In this document: positions 37,182 through 46,133 of the stretch, in pieces | How the letters are laid out: the number at the start of each line of letters is the position of its first letter | Position numbering within the stretch: position 1 is the stretch's first letter | Origin: Rhodospirillaceae bacterium | GTDB lineage: Bacteria > Pseudomonadota > Alphaproteobacteria > Rhodospirillales > Rhodospirillaceae | Assembly (NCBI GenBank): GCA_002737725.1 | Contig: NSIP01000003.1 | Coordinates: forward strand, 146,501-210,500 | Direction of reading: 5' to 3' | DNA: 64,000 bases | Program-made: the position numbers and the translations under genes | Notes under the pieces: generated by a model | The model's input: the letters and a program-made list of their open reading frames with translations, nothing else | Databases searched by the model: none | What the model was told of the DNA's origin: nothing

Positions 37182-38309
37182 ATGCTGGGGCTGATGCTTT
37201 CAGCCTGCGGTACGGCCGTTGCGCCCGATAGCGTTCCCGCCGGAAATCGCGGCTTTGCGGGCGTTGTGGTTTCGCAAGAACCACACGTCACATTTGTGGG
37301 CCGCGATGTGATCCTCTCGGGCGGCAATGCCGCTGATGCGGCGGCGGCGATGGGTTTATCCCTGGCGGTCACGCTCCCCTCGCGCGCGGGATTAGGTGGC
37401 GGCGGTGTTTGCATTGTTCACGATACTTCCAGCGTGCGGAGTGAGGTTTTAGAATTCATTGATCCTGGGTCAGATCCAACGCCAATGCTGGCGCGCGGAC
37501 TTGCGGCGTTGCAAGCCCGGTATGGCACACGGCCCTGGTCGAGGCTGGTGGCACCCGCCGAAGCTTTGGCGCGGTTTGGGTTTAGTGTCACGAAGACACT
37601 TGCGTATGATCTGGCCATACACGGTGACGTTTTGATGGCAGATCAAACGGCGCTGGCTTCATTCATGGATCGTCGCCGTCAGATTGTCGTCGCGGGGTCC
37701 GAGATCCAATTTCCGCGATTGGCCGAGACCTTGTCGCAGCTACGCACCAAAGGCTCGCTGGCGCTTTTATCTGCGGCACCGCAGTGGCGCGTCGTCAGGG
37801 CGACCAATGAGGCAGGCTACGTTCTCATGGGGCGGACGGTTGCGGGCGAAGCACAAGCGGGCAATTCATCTGCTGCCACGGGTTTTGTTGTCGGTGACAA
37901 AAATGGCTTAGCCGTGGCTTGTGTGCTGACGATGGGTTCGATGTTCGGCAATGGCCGCATGGCGCCTGAAGCCGGGTACTTTATACCAGCGCCTTCAATC
38001 GGGGCCGATCTTACGCCGCTGATTGTGAAAGACGCGCATTTTGATCAGGTGGTGTTGATGGCCGTAGCGTCGGGGGCTTCGGCAGCGGCGCTCACACGGG
38101 TCACGTTTGACGATTGGTTGAGCGAGGCCAAAAGCTACGACGATATGCGCTCCCAGGTGCAGCAAGCCTTGGCAAAGGGGCTTGATGGGGCTCTCACGGC
38201 GGCCCTTTGCCAGACGGGCCTTGGCGTGAGTGGCAAAGATTGCCGCAGCTTAAGTGACGTGCGTGGTTTTGGCTTAGGGCTCACTTTTGCACCTGGGGAT
38301 AGTCAATGA
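37182..38309 (+). CDS. gamma-glutamyltransferase-like lipoprotein, short and atypical
   Basis: 375 residues from the ATG at 37182. The start 'MLGLMLSAC' is a lipobox, so Cys9 is the likely lipidated residue. The body resembles GGT: 'GFAGVVVSQEPHVTFVGRDVILSGGNAADAAAAMGLSLAVTLPSRAGLGGGG', then a strand pair 'TGFVVGDKNGLAVACVLTMGSMFGNGRMAPEAGY', which is where active enzymes carry Thr-Thr-His before the strand and process into two subunits. Here the corresponding stretch is NSSAATGF, without that motif, and the protein is about 200 residues shorter than usual. It may be inactive or use another residue. The stop overlaps the aminotransferase start (ATGA), so the two are coupled. Confidence 0.8.
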   Translation: MLGLMLSACGTAVAPDSVPAGNRGFAGVVVSQEPHVTFVGRDVILSGGNAADAAAAMGLSLAVTLPSRAGLGGGGVCIVHDTSSVRSEVLEFIDPGSDPTPMLARGLAALQARYGTRPWSRLVAPAEALARFGFSVTKTLAYDLAIHGDVLMADQTALASFMDRRRQIVVAGSEIQFPRLAETLSQLRTKGSLALLSAAPQWRVVRATNEAGYVLMGRTVAGEAQAGNSSAATGFVVGDKNGLAVACVLTMGSMFGNGRMAPEAGYFIPAPSIGADLTPLIVKDAHFDQVVLMAVASGASAAALTRVTFDDWLSEAKSYDDMRSQVQQALAKGLDGALTAALCQTGLGVSGKDCRSLSDVRGFGLGLTFAPGDSQ

Positions 38310-39469
38310 CACTGAAATCTTCATCACGCGGCGCTGTGCCGCCTTTCATTGTGATGGATGTGATGCGCGATGCGGCGGCCTTAGAGGCGCAAGGCCGGTC
38401 CATCATTCATGTCGAAGTGGGGCAGCCATCCACTGGTATGTCCAAAGCGGCTGCGCACAAAATTGCTGCGATGATCGGCCACGATAAACTCGGCTACACG
38501 GTCGCAGACGGCATCGTAGCCTTGCGCGAGCGCATCGCGCGCCATTATCACGAAACGTACGCAGTGGATGTGGACCCTGGGCGGATCTTTATTACCACGG
38601 GGTCGTCGGCTGCGTTTACGTTGTCATTTCTCTCAGCTTTTGATGCGGGCGATAGGGTTATCGTCGCATCTCCCGGCTATCCATCATACCGCCATATCCT
38701 CAGCGCTTTTGGCATCAAGGTGGAACTGGTGTCGGTCGATGCCGCGACGCGGTTCAACATCTCCGTCGATCATCTCAAAAGCATGGCCCAGAAGCCCGCA
38801 GGCGTGATTGTGGCCAGCCCGGCCAATCCCACGGGCTCGATGATTGAACCGGGCGTCTTCCGCGAGTTAGTCAATTATTGCCATGACAATCAGATTCGGC
38901 TGATCTCAGATGAAATTTATCACGGCATTACGTTTGGTATGGATGCGGTCACGGCGCGGGAATTATCGCTCTCGGCCATCGTCATCAACAGCTTCTCGAA
39001 GTACTTCAGTATGACGGGCTGGCGCATCGGCTGGATGATTGTACCTGACGATCTCTATCGCTCGATCGAGTGCCTGGCGCAGAACTTATTTATTTCACCG
39101 CCGACATTGGCCCAGCATGGGGCCTTAGCGGCGTTCGATTGCAAAGATGAGCTTGAAGCCAATGTGGCTGTCTATGCGCGCAATCGCGCCACGTTGCTGC
39201 GGCGTTTGCCCGAGATTGGTTTGCCGACATTTTCACCGCCCGACGGCGCGTTTTACTTTTACATTAATGTCGCGCACTTAGGCATGGGCTCACCCGAAGT
39301 CTGCCGTCGCATTTTAAACGAGGCCGGCGTGGCCGTGACGCCGGGGCTCGACTTCGACCCATTCCATGGCCGCGAATGGATGCGCATCTCAACCGCCGTT
39401 TCTGAAGCTGAAATGGCCCATGCGTGTGATCGCATTGGGGCGTGGATGAAAAAATTTACAGCGCCATAA
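38306..39469 (+). CDS. PLP-dependent class I/II aminotransferase
   Basis: 387 residues. Fold type I aminotransferase: 'IIHVEVGQPSTGMSKAA', 'LGYTVADGIVALRERIARHY', 'ASPANPTGSMIEPGVFRELV', 'LISDEIYHGITF', the PLP Lys in 'VINSFSKYFSMTGWRIGWM' near residue 232, and the carboxylate-binding Arg in 'GREWMRISTAVSEAEM'. The substrate is not defined by sequence. Coupled to the GGT-like gene through an ATGA overlap and convergent with rne, as in other alphaproteobacteria. Confidence 0.93.
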   Translation: MTLKSSSRGAVPPFIVMDVMRDAAALEAQGRSIIHVEVGQPSTGMSKAAAHKIAAMIGHDKLGYTVADGIVALRERIARHYHETYAVDVDPGRIFITTGSSAAFTLSFLSAFDAGDRVIVASPGYPSYRHILSAFGIKVELVSVDAATRFNISVDHLKSMAQKPAGVIVASPANPTGSMIEPGVFRELVNYCHDNQIRLISDEIYHGITFGMDAVTARELSLSAIVINSFSKYFSMTGWRIGWMIVPDDLYRSIECLAQNLFISPPTLAQHGALAAFDCKDELEANVAVYARNRATLLRRLPEIGLPTFSPPDGAFYFYINVAHLGMGSPEVCRRILNEAGVAVTPGLDFDPFHGREWMRISTAVSEAEMAHACDRIGAWMKKFTAP

Positions 39470-39515
39470 CGATCATCGCCGCGCGGAGGTTTTCCAAGCA
39501 GCGATGATTTGGTAA

Positions 39516-42500
39516 TTACGCTTTGGGCTGAGCCCACCAGCCTTTTTTGGGTGGCCCTGTTGGTGATTCCTCTGCCGCCGGAGCTGGTGGCGGGGGAGGC
39601 GGTGGCGGGGCAGGTTGTGCCACGACTGGCGCAGGCGGGGGAGATTGTGGTTGAACGATGACTGGTGCGGGCTGCGCCATCACAGGGCGTAGCCCGGGCT
39701 TCAGCTCTGGCCGTGCATCGCTGATGGGTTCAGGGCGCGGTTCAGCGTCACCCGCATTTTCACTGCGGGTCCACGACAACGCCGTTTCTTTAATGGCGCT
39801 GAAGAAGCCGCGCTTGCGCCCAGGTGTTTGGTTTTCATCGCTGGGTGCTGGCGTGGGTGAGCTGTCAGCCAGCGCATCGCCGCCTGCAAACGACTCTGAT
39901 CCATTGGAGCCTTGGTCTTGATTGGCTTGGTTGCCTTCGCCAGCCTGACCGGGCTCACTGCCATTACGGCGGCGGTGACGTCCGCCCCGACGGCCTCTGC
40001 GACGCCGACGCGCACCGCGATCTTGCTCGCTGCCTTCGCCCTGTGGGGGTTGCTCGCCAACGGGTCGTTCATGGGCCTCGACGGCTTCGCCATTGTGTTC
40101 GTTGCTCGGATCGACAACGCGAGTGCTGGATGTCGAGGCCTGGTCGAACGACGGCTCGTTGCCTGAGACGGGATCGCGCTGTTCATCGCGTTTGCCCCGC
40201 CGTTTGCGGTGACGCCCACGACCGCGACCACCGCGATCTCGACCGCCTTCAGAATCATCGCGACCTGATGGCGAAGATTCGACCGAGGACACTTTGCTGC
40301 TGGGTGTTTCTTCCTCTTCGGCCTCAACCTCTATTTCGTCTTCGGGCTCAGGCTCAGGTGCGGGCAGGGCCCGGGGAGCTTGCGCGGTTACGTCTTCTGC
40401 GATGGGGCGGGTGGACTTCACGCGGTCAATGCGCAAATTGGGTTGAATCAAGTTGGCATCGCCCAGCACAAAGATGCGCACGCCATAGCGCGCTTCCAAA
40501 ATCGCCAAGCCTTCGCGCTTGTAGTTCAGCAAATACAACGCCACATCGGGGTGCACAGTGACGGTTAATTCGCTGGACCGACGCCGGATGCCTTCTTCCT
40601 CGATCATACGCAGTGCATAGATCGATGATGATTCAATCGAACGGATCAGACCCGTGCCAGCGCAATGGCCGCAGGGTCGGAAGTTGGTCTCGATCAAGCT
40701 CGGGCGAAGTCTTTGTCTGGATAGTTCCAGCAAGCCAAAATGGCTGATGCGGCCCACTTGAATGCGGGCGCGGTCGAGTTTCAGCGCTTCCTTTAATCGG
40801 CGTTCAACCGCATTGTTGTTGCGGTTTTCCTCCATGTCGATGAAGTCGATGACCACAAGGCCTGCCAGATCGCGCAAGCGTAATTGCCGCGCGATTTCGT
40901 CGGCGGCTTCCAGGTTCGTCTTCAGTGCGGTTTCTTCAATGTGGCGTTCCCGCGTGGCGCGGCCCGAGTTCACATCGATGGCCACTAAAGCTTCGGTTTG
41001 TCCGAACACGATGGAGCCGCCCGAGCGCAACTGAACCGATGGCGTGTTAATGGCTTCGAGCTGAGTCTCAACCTGATAGCGCTGGAACAGCGAAATGTTG
41101 GTCTCGGCGTACCGCTGCACTTTTTTCGAGTGGCTGGGCGTAAGCATCCGCATGAAGTCTTTGGCGGTTTTGTAGCCTTCCTCGCCTTCGACATAGACGT
41201 CTTCGATGTCTTTGGAATAGACGTCGCGGATCGCCCGCTTAATCAAATTGCCCTCTTCATGAATTAGGGCCGGGGCGCGTGATTGCAGCGTGTTCTCGCG
41301 GATCTGATCCCAGGTCCGCATCAAATATTCATAGTCACGTTTAATTTCGGGCTTGCTACGCTCGGCCCCGGCCGTGCGTAATATCACCGCAGCGGTTTTG
41401 GGCGGCTGCAACTCGGCCATGATCGACTTCAGGCGGCGACGATCACCCGCGTTTGTAATCTTGCGCGACACGCCACCGCCCCGTGAGGAGTTGGGCATCA
41501 AGACGCAATAGCGACCAGCCAGCGACAAGTACGTGGTCAGCGCCGCGCCCTTATTGCCGCGCTCTTCCTTCACCACCTGCACCAGCATGATTTGGCGGCG
41601 CTTGATGACTTCTTGAATTTTGTAATGACGCGAGGCCAAGAAACGGCGGCGACGGCGTGAGTCTTCGTCATCGGCTTCATCATCGCCATCGGCGTCATCG
41701 TTGGCTTCGGCACCGCCGACCACGTCGACCGGGCGTTCTTCCACAGGAGCTTCGATGATTTGCGAGGACCGTTCGCCAAAATCCTCGCCCGAGGTATCAG
41801 CGTTGGCGGACTGAGTCGCTGGGGTGTCACTGCCAGTTGCGGCAGTTTGTACGTCAGCTTCAAGGCTTGCGGCATCGGCTTCATTCGATGCGGCCAGTTC
41901 AATGTCGCCGTGCGGATCATTGTCGGTGACCGGCGCCGAGGCGCCTTTTTCTGGCTCAGGTGTTTCTTCAGGGATCGGCTCGGAGGAGACCGTCGGTGGC
42001 GCGAAACTCAACGGAAGAGCGTCGACGGATGCTTCTTGCGCGGCTTGGTCGCGCGGCGCTTCGTCGTGGTGGCCCTCGTCGTGGTGGGGCGTGTCCTCTG
42101 ACGGTTCGTCGGGGACATCGAATGAGCTGGGCTGCAGGTCTTCGCCCGGCTGCTCGGCTCGATATTGGCCGCCCTCATCTTGATCTGATGGTGACGGCTC
42201 GCCACCATGATCACTGCCATGGCGATCGTCCTCTTCGTGGCGTTCGTGCCGCTGCACTTCGGCCAGCAGACGTTCGCGGTCGGCAACGGGGATTTGATAG
42301 TAGTCCGGGTGAATTTCGCTGAATGCTAAGAAGCCATGACGGCCGCCACCATAATCGACGAACGCTGCTTGCAGCGATGGCTCGACCCTGACAACTTTCG
42401 CGAGATAGATATTACTTTTATTTTGCTTCTTCGTAGACGACTCGACGTCGAATTCCTCAAGCCGTATTCCGTCCAGCACCACCACCCGAGTTTCCTCTGG

Positions 42501-42533
42501 GTGCGTGGCATCGATTAGCATCCGTTTGACCAT
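39516..42533 (-). CDS. rne: ribonuclease E
   Basis: 1005 residues. The endonuclease that starts mRNA decay and matures rRNA. N-terminus MVKRMLIDATHPEETRVVVLD, then the S1 domain ('AFVDYGGGRHGFLAFSEIHPDYYQIP') interrupted at about residues 95-290 by a very acidic, Glu/Asp/Gln/Ser-rich insertion. S1 resumes with 'KEERGNKGAALTTYLSLAGRY'. Catalytic Asp residues are in 'AIDVNSGRATRERHIEETALK' (near 518) and 'VIDFIDMEENRNN' (near 565); the zinc link is CGHCAG near 623. The C-terminal tail (about 720-1005) is disordered, with Arg/Gly/Glu-rich blocks and a poly-Pro end, the usual degradosome scaffold and RNA-binding region. Confidence 0.97.
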   Translation of the reverse strand: MVKRMLIDATHPEETRVVVLDGIRLEEFDVESSTKKQNKSNIYLAKVVRVEPSLQAAFVDYGGGRHGFLAFSEIHPDYYQIPVADRERLLAEVQRHERHEEDDRHGSDHGGEPSPSDQDEGGQYRAEQPGEDLQPSSFDVPDEPSEDTPHHDEGHHDEAPRDQAAQEASVDALPLSFAPPTVSSEPIPEETPEPEKGASAPVTDNDPHGDIELAASNEADAASLEADVQTAATGSDTPATQSANADTSGEDFGERSSQIIEAPVEERPVDVVGGAEANDDADGDDEADDEDSRRRRRFLASRHYKIQEVIKRRQIMLVQVVKEERGNKGAALTTYLSLAGRYCVLMPNSSRGGGVSRKITNAGDRRRLKSIMAELQPPKTAAVILRTAGAERSKPEIKRDYEYLMRTWDQIRENTLQSRAPALIHEEGNLIKRAIRDVYSKDIEDVYVEGEEGYKTAKDFMRMLTPSHSKKVQRYAETNISLFQRYQVETQLEAINTPSVQLRSGGSIVFGQTEALVAIDVNSGRATRERHIEETALKTNLEAADEIARQLRLRDLAGLVVIDFIDMEENRNNNAVERRLKEALKLDRARIQVGRISHFGLLELSRQRLRPSLIETNFRPCGHCAGTGLIRSIESSSIYALRMIEEEGIRRRSSELTVTVHPDVALYLLNYKREGLAILEARYGVRIFVLGDANLIQPNLRIDRVKSTRPIAEDVTAQAPRALPAPEPEPEDEIEVEAEEEETPSSKVSSVESSPSGRDDSEGGRDRGGRGRGRHRKRRGKRDEQRDPVSGNEPSFDQASTSSTRVVDPSNEHNGEAVEAHERPVGEQPPQGEGSEQDRGARRRRRGRRGGRHRRRNGSEPGQAGEGNQANQDQGSNGSESFAGGDALADSSPTPAPSDENQTPGRKRGFFSAIKETALSWTRSENAGDAEPRPEPISDARPELKPGLRPVMAQPAPVIVQPQSPPPAPVVAQPAPPPPPPPPAPAAEESPTGPPKKGWWAQPKA

Positions 42534-43147
42534 AGCGCATAATTCTCCGGCGGCCCCGCTGCGTAGCTACGAGTGATGGCGCGCGTGCGCCCGGGTCCGC
42601 ATTGTTAGTGTGTTGAAAAGACGAAGGAGATATGGCGACGTCCGCGAAAGATCCGCGGGCGCAAAGTGCAGATGCGTCGGACAGCACATTCGTCGCCGGC
42701 GCAAATGCGCCGCCGTGAACTGTCATGTGTTGGACGCAAGGTTGCACAGCGCCTATCCCCCTATGGGTTCTTGCTGCCCGGCTGCTGTTTTTCAAACCGC
42801 AAGCGTGGGCAAAAAGTATTGCGACCGGCTAGATTCTCGGGAAGGCGAAAATTCGTCTTTTATTTCAACGATCTCGCACTGCAAGACCGGGTTGCCTTTT
42901 TGGTCCCGAAAAGCCGGACATATCCAAAATAGTCGGATGTGGCCTAAGGTACAATTAATTATTACAGGCGAGGCTAAAGGCCCTTTTCCAGGCTCCTGAT
43001 CTTGTTGACCGTCCCGAACGGCCTGTGGAAGAATGCGCTAACCCATTGAGATTCTTGAAACGACTCGGGAATTTCACTATAGTACCCTCAACGCGGCAAT
43101 TGCGCGTAATTTTATTGCGCATGCGGCCATAGGGGTTTTACCGGGGA
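42534..43147. other. 614-base intergenic region between rne and the amidase
   Basis: Open frames here are poor in codon pattern and I accept none as genes. The left part is the presumed rne leader (minus strand); long rne leaders are autoregulated in some bacteria, which I cannot show here. The right part carries the amidase promoter. An A/T-rich palindromic stretch (GCGGCAATTGCGC ... ATTGCGCATGCGGCC) lies at about 43092-43130. Confidence 0.5.
43055..43083 (+). promoter_or_regulatory. sigma70-type promoter for the amidase gene
   Basis: TTGAAA at 43055-43060 and TATAGT at 43078-43083 are separated by exactly 17 bases, 65 bases before the ATG at 43148. Both hexamers are close to consensus. Confidence 0.6.
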
Positions 43148-44437
43148 ATGTTGTCCTCCAAAAACAATAAAAACAGGAAGAGCACCAATTTAGTGCAGGT
43201 CCCGATGGGTCGACGCTCGGTGCTGGGGGCATCGGCGATGCTGCTTCTGCCCAGCATGGCCAGCGCCATGCCCCAAGCTAGTACTATGCGTATTCACGAC
43301 CACGGCACTTTTACGCGGCTGGTGGTTGAACTGTCTGAAAGTATTGAAGCCTCGGCCTTCGTCCTGCCTGAGCCCCGCCGTCTTGTGGTTGATCTGCCCG
43401 AACTTGCCTGGTCAGCCGATGTGAGTGTCTCGAAGACGGCGCTGGTCAGCGCGGTGCGTGCCGGCCTCTTTGAGCCAGGTCGTTCTCGATTGGTGATTGA
43501 TCTGATCCAAGCCACACAATTATCGCAGGCCTATGTTTTGCCGCCGACGGGGGCGACCCCCTGGCGGTTGATCCTTGATCTCACGCCCACCACCGATGAT
43601 GCCTTCCAGGCGGCGGCCACCCTCAACCAAATCACGCGCATTATGCCCCAGGGCGGTACTGCAATGGCTGTTGCCAAGCCAGCGGCGGCCGTTGAGAAAA
43701 CGACGACTGCGGCCAGGCCAACGTCGTCGAAGTCCGGCCCGCGCAAAATCGTCGTGGCCATTGATCCGGGTCATGGCGGCATAGACCCTGGCGCGATTGG
43801 TGCTGGTGGTGCGTACGAGAAGACCATCACCCTCATGGCTGCGCAGCAGCTGAAGCAGAAATTAGAAGCGACAGGGCGCTATCGGGCCGTACTCACCCGC
43901 ACGCGCGACACGTCATTAGTTTTGCGTCAGCGCATCGAGATCGCGCGTCATGCGCCTGCGGACATTTTTATTTCTCTGCATGCGGACTCAATCCGTGACC
44001 GCGACATTCGGGGCTTGTCTGTTTACACGCTGTCAGAAAAGGCGTCTGACGCCGAGGCCGAGGCGTTGGCCGAGCGCGAAAACAAAGCCGATCTGATCAT
44101 CGGCATGGATCTCACCAAAGAATCTCAAGAGGTTCGCAATATTCTGATCGACCTCGCGCAACGCGAAAGTATGAACTTGGCGGCGCGCTTGGCTACAAGC
44201 CTGATCGATGAGCTCAAACGTGAAGTAACTCTGTTGCGCAATGCGCATCGCTTTGCTGGGTTCGCGGTGCTGAAGTCGCCTGATATCCCCTCGGTCCTGA
44301 TCGAAATGGGGTATTTGTCGAACCGCGTGGATCAAAGCTCGCTGTTAAAAGAGGGCTATCGCGGCAAATTAATGAGCGCCGTGGTAAGGGGGCTCGACCG
44401 ATACTTCAAAGAGGCCCAGCTCGCGCAGAGATACTAA
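43148..44437 (+). CDS. amiC: N-acetylmuramoyl-L-alanine amidase, AmiC type, Tat signal
   Basis: 429 residues. The N-terminus is long and basic, with a twin-arginine motif MGRRSVLGAS at 20-29, as in Tat-exported AmiA/AmiC. An AMIN domain (about 45-150; 'FTRLVVELSESIEASAFVLPEPRRLVVDLP') targets the septum. A linker rich in Ala/Lys/Thr leads to the Amidase_3 domain with zinc ligands His in 'VAIDPGHGGIDPGAIG', Glu in 'GAYEKTITLM' and His in 'FISLHADSI', and catalytic Glu in 'VLIEMGYLSNR'. It splits daughter-cell peptidoglycan. In related genomes mrcA follows directly; here it is 17.7 kb away. Confidence 0.95.
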   Translation: MLSSKNNKNRKSTNLVQVPMGRRSVLGASAMLLLPSMASAMPQASTMRIHDHGTFTRLVVELSESIEASAFVLPEPRRLVVDLPELAWSADVSVSKTALVSAVRAGLFEPGRSRLVIDLIQATQLSQAYVLPPTGATPWRLILDLTPTTDDAFQAAATLNQITRIMPQGGTAMAVAKPAAAVEKTTTAARPTSSKSGPRKIVVAIDPGHGGIDPGAIGAGGAYEKTITLMAAQQLKQKLEATGRYRAVLTRTRDTSLVLRQRIEIARHAPADIFISLHADSIRDRDIRGLSVYTLSEKASDAEAEALAERENKADLIIGMDLTKESQEVRNILIDLAQRESMNLAARLATSLIDELKREVTLLRNAHRFAGFAVLKSPDIPSVLIEMGYLSNRVDQSSLLKEGYRGKLMSAVVRGLDRYFKEAQLAQRY

Positions 44438-44576
44438 AGGTGTTTTGTTATCTTTAGTGTTGCATGGCGCTGAATCGGCTAGGAAGCGCATACCCGCGGT
44501 TATAAGATATCGGTTCGGATTTTCTCTGCTGGGCTTTGTCTTATCAATGGCGGCCACTGACGATCTCTATTCCTAA

Positions 44577-45078
44577 TTGCCTGCCTTCGCCCGGGCAGAC
44601 GCGAAATGGTGTGTCCGCAGAGTTTTGCTGTCGCTTGCTGTCGTTGCGGTGATTTTTCTCGCCACCATTGGCATCGGCTTGCGCTACCTTGCCGATGAAA
44701 TTCAAAACAGCGTTGCCATGGCGGGCGTTATTCGTAACGCCATTTTTGTCTCCAATGTCTTGGTCACTGTTGATCTGGTTGAAACATAATTAGAGGGGTT
44801 TTCCAGCGCTCAAGCCTCAACCGAGGGCACAGAGGAGTTCAAATCGCTCTGGGCAGAGTTACGGCGCGGTGCGGCTCGTGAATTCCGACGTATCAATGCG
44901 AATGGTGTGATTGTCGAGAGTAATCGTCAAGGCGGAGCTGGCGCTCGATGTCAGCGCTTATGTCATGAAGCCCATTAATCAACAGGCGCTGAACAAAGCC
45001 ATCAATCGGGCGACAAGTAAGTTGTTATTGGCAAAACCGCCTGATGATTATGCCGCGGTAACCTTTTCGTCCGATTAA
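44577..45078 (+). pseudogene. remnant of a membrane sensor joined to the end of a receiver domain
   Basis: The first part reads as a sensor N-terminus with a membrane helix (VLLSLAVVAVIFLATIGIGL) and stops at TAA 44787-44789. The same frame continues with 'SAQASTEGTEEFKSLWAELR' and 'FRRINANGVIVESNR', like the start of a sensor/PAS segment. At about 44925 the coding frame changes to 'LDVSAYVMKPINQQALNKAI', the last strand and helix of a CheY-like receiver (conserved Lys-Pro), ending with a stop at 45078. The middle is missing, so this is a deletion scar of a sensor kinase or cyclase plus a response regulator. The exact parent family is uncertain. Confidence 0.65.
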
Positions 45079-46064
45079 TTCGGGCTGGTAGCTTGCAAAA
45101 AAGCCAGCGCATCGGCCGCAGATTGGTCGGGCAATTCTAACATCGGCATATGCCCGGCTTCGGGATAGCGCTTCATGGCAAGGGGCGCATTTTTTAATTG
45201 ATCGCGCACCAGGTCGCCGACAAAAGGCGGCAGCACGCGTCCACCGTCACCCCATTGCAGCAGTGTCGGCGTGGTGAGTTGCGCGAACAGGGTGGGTACG
45301 TCTGTGGTATCCCAAAGTTTGTATTGGGTCTGGATGTAGGCATCGACCCAGGCTTTGGCACCGGCACGATTATTGATGTCAGCGTATTGCGCAATCAACT
45401 CATCGGTGGCGCGGTCGGGCTTGGCGAACACATCGCGCAGAAAGGCGCGGTAAAAATATTCAGTTTGATACGGGGCCAGCCAGGTGTTGAATTGTGCACC
45501 TTGAAGCAAGTCCGGCGCAGGCGTGCGTTTGGGTGGTCGCCCATTGGGCAGTGTCGAGACCACAAGCTTGCCGACACGGGTGGGGTTGCGAATGGCATAG
45601 ATCGTGGCCACCAGTGCGCCATTGGACGTGCCGCCAAAGTTCACAACCTGCAAACCCAGATGATCCATGAGTCCACCCAATAACACGACCGCACGATCGG
45701 TAGAGTAAACACCGGTCGGGTCAGGGCCTGACAAGCCATAGGGTGGGAAGTCAAAGCGAATCACACGCATGTGGGGCTTGAGGGCCGCGACCCAGCCATC
45801 CCATATCCGCAAATTGCCCAGATGCCCATTGAGCAGGATCAACGGCGCAAGCGCGCTGTCTGTGTTGCCTTCATCGCGGACGTGCAGTGGCACGCCATCA
45901 ATTGTTATAAACTGCGATGGGGCTGGCGCGTACTTTGCTGTCAAGGTTTCAAGTGACGGATTCCAAAGTCCCAGTTTGAAAGAGCAAAAAAACCCCACTG
46001 CGACAAGCGCGGCGATTCCCAGAAATTTGATGAGTACCAGCATTTGCCTACGCCGCGATTTCAA
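45075..46064 (-). CDS. alpha/beta hydrolase with N-terminal membrane anchor
   Basis: 329 residues. One N-terminal hydrophobic helix (about 8-29, VLIKFLGIAALVAVGFFCSF) acts as a signal anchor. The hydrolase fold follows: 'LILLNGHLGNLRIWDGWV', 'VIRFDFPPYGLSGPDP', the nucleophile elbow GTSNGA with Ser near 143, 'PTLLQWGDGGRVLPP' and the catalytic His region 'YPEAGHMPMLELP'. The Ser-His pair looks complete, unlike the two other hydrolases in this island. Substrate unknown. An ATG at 46043 is an alternative start. Its stop overlaps that of the sensor/receiver remnant. Confidence 0.82.
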   Translation of the reverse strand: MKSRRRQMLVLIKFLGIAALVAVGFFCSFKLGLWNPSLETLTAKYAPAPSQFITIDGVPLHVRDEGNTDSALAPLILLNGHLGNLRIWDGWVAALKPHMRVIRFDFPPYGLSGPDPTGVYSTDRAVVLLGGLMDHLGLQVVNFGGTSNGALVATIYAIRNPTRVGKLVVSTLPNGRPPKRTPAPDLLQGAQFNTWLAPYQTEYFYRAFLRDVFAKPDRATDELIAQYADINNRAGAKAWVDAYIQTQYKLWDTTDVPTLFAQLTTPTLLQWGDGGRVLPPFVGDLVRDQLKNAPLAMKRYPEAGHMPMLELPDQSAADALAFLQATSPN

Positions 46065-46133
46065 CCATTCCGATTTGATTCGACGTTAGATACTGAATGC
46101 CATCCATCCGAATCACGATGGTGCCTTCCAAGT

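Noticed and set aside
42610-42999. 129-residue frame in the rne-amidase gap
   Set aside because: Composition is Arg/Cys/Ser-rich without domain-like pattern, and the amidase promoter and leader fit the region better.
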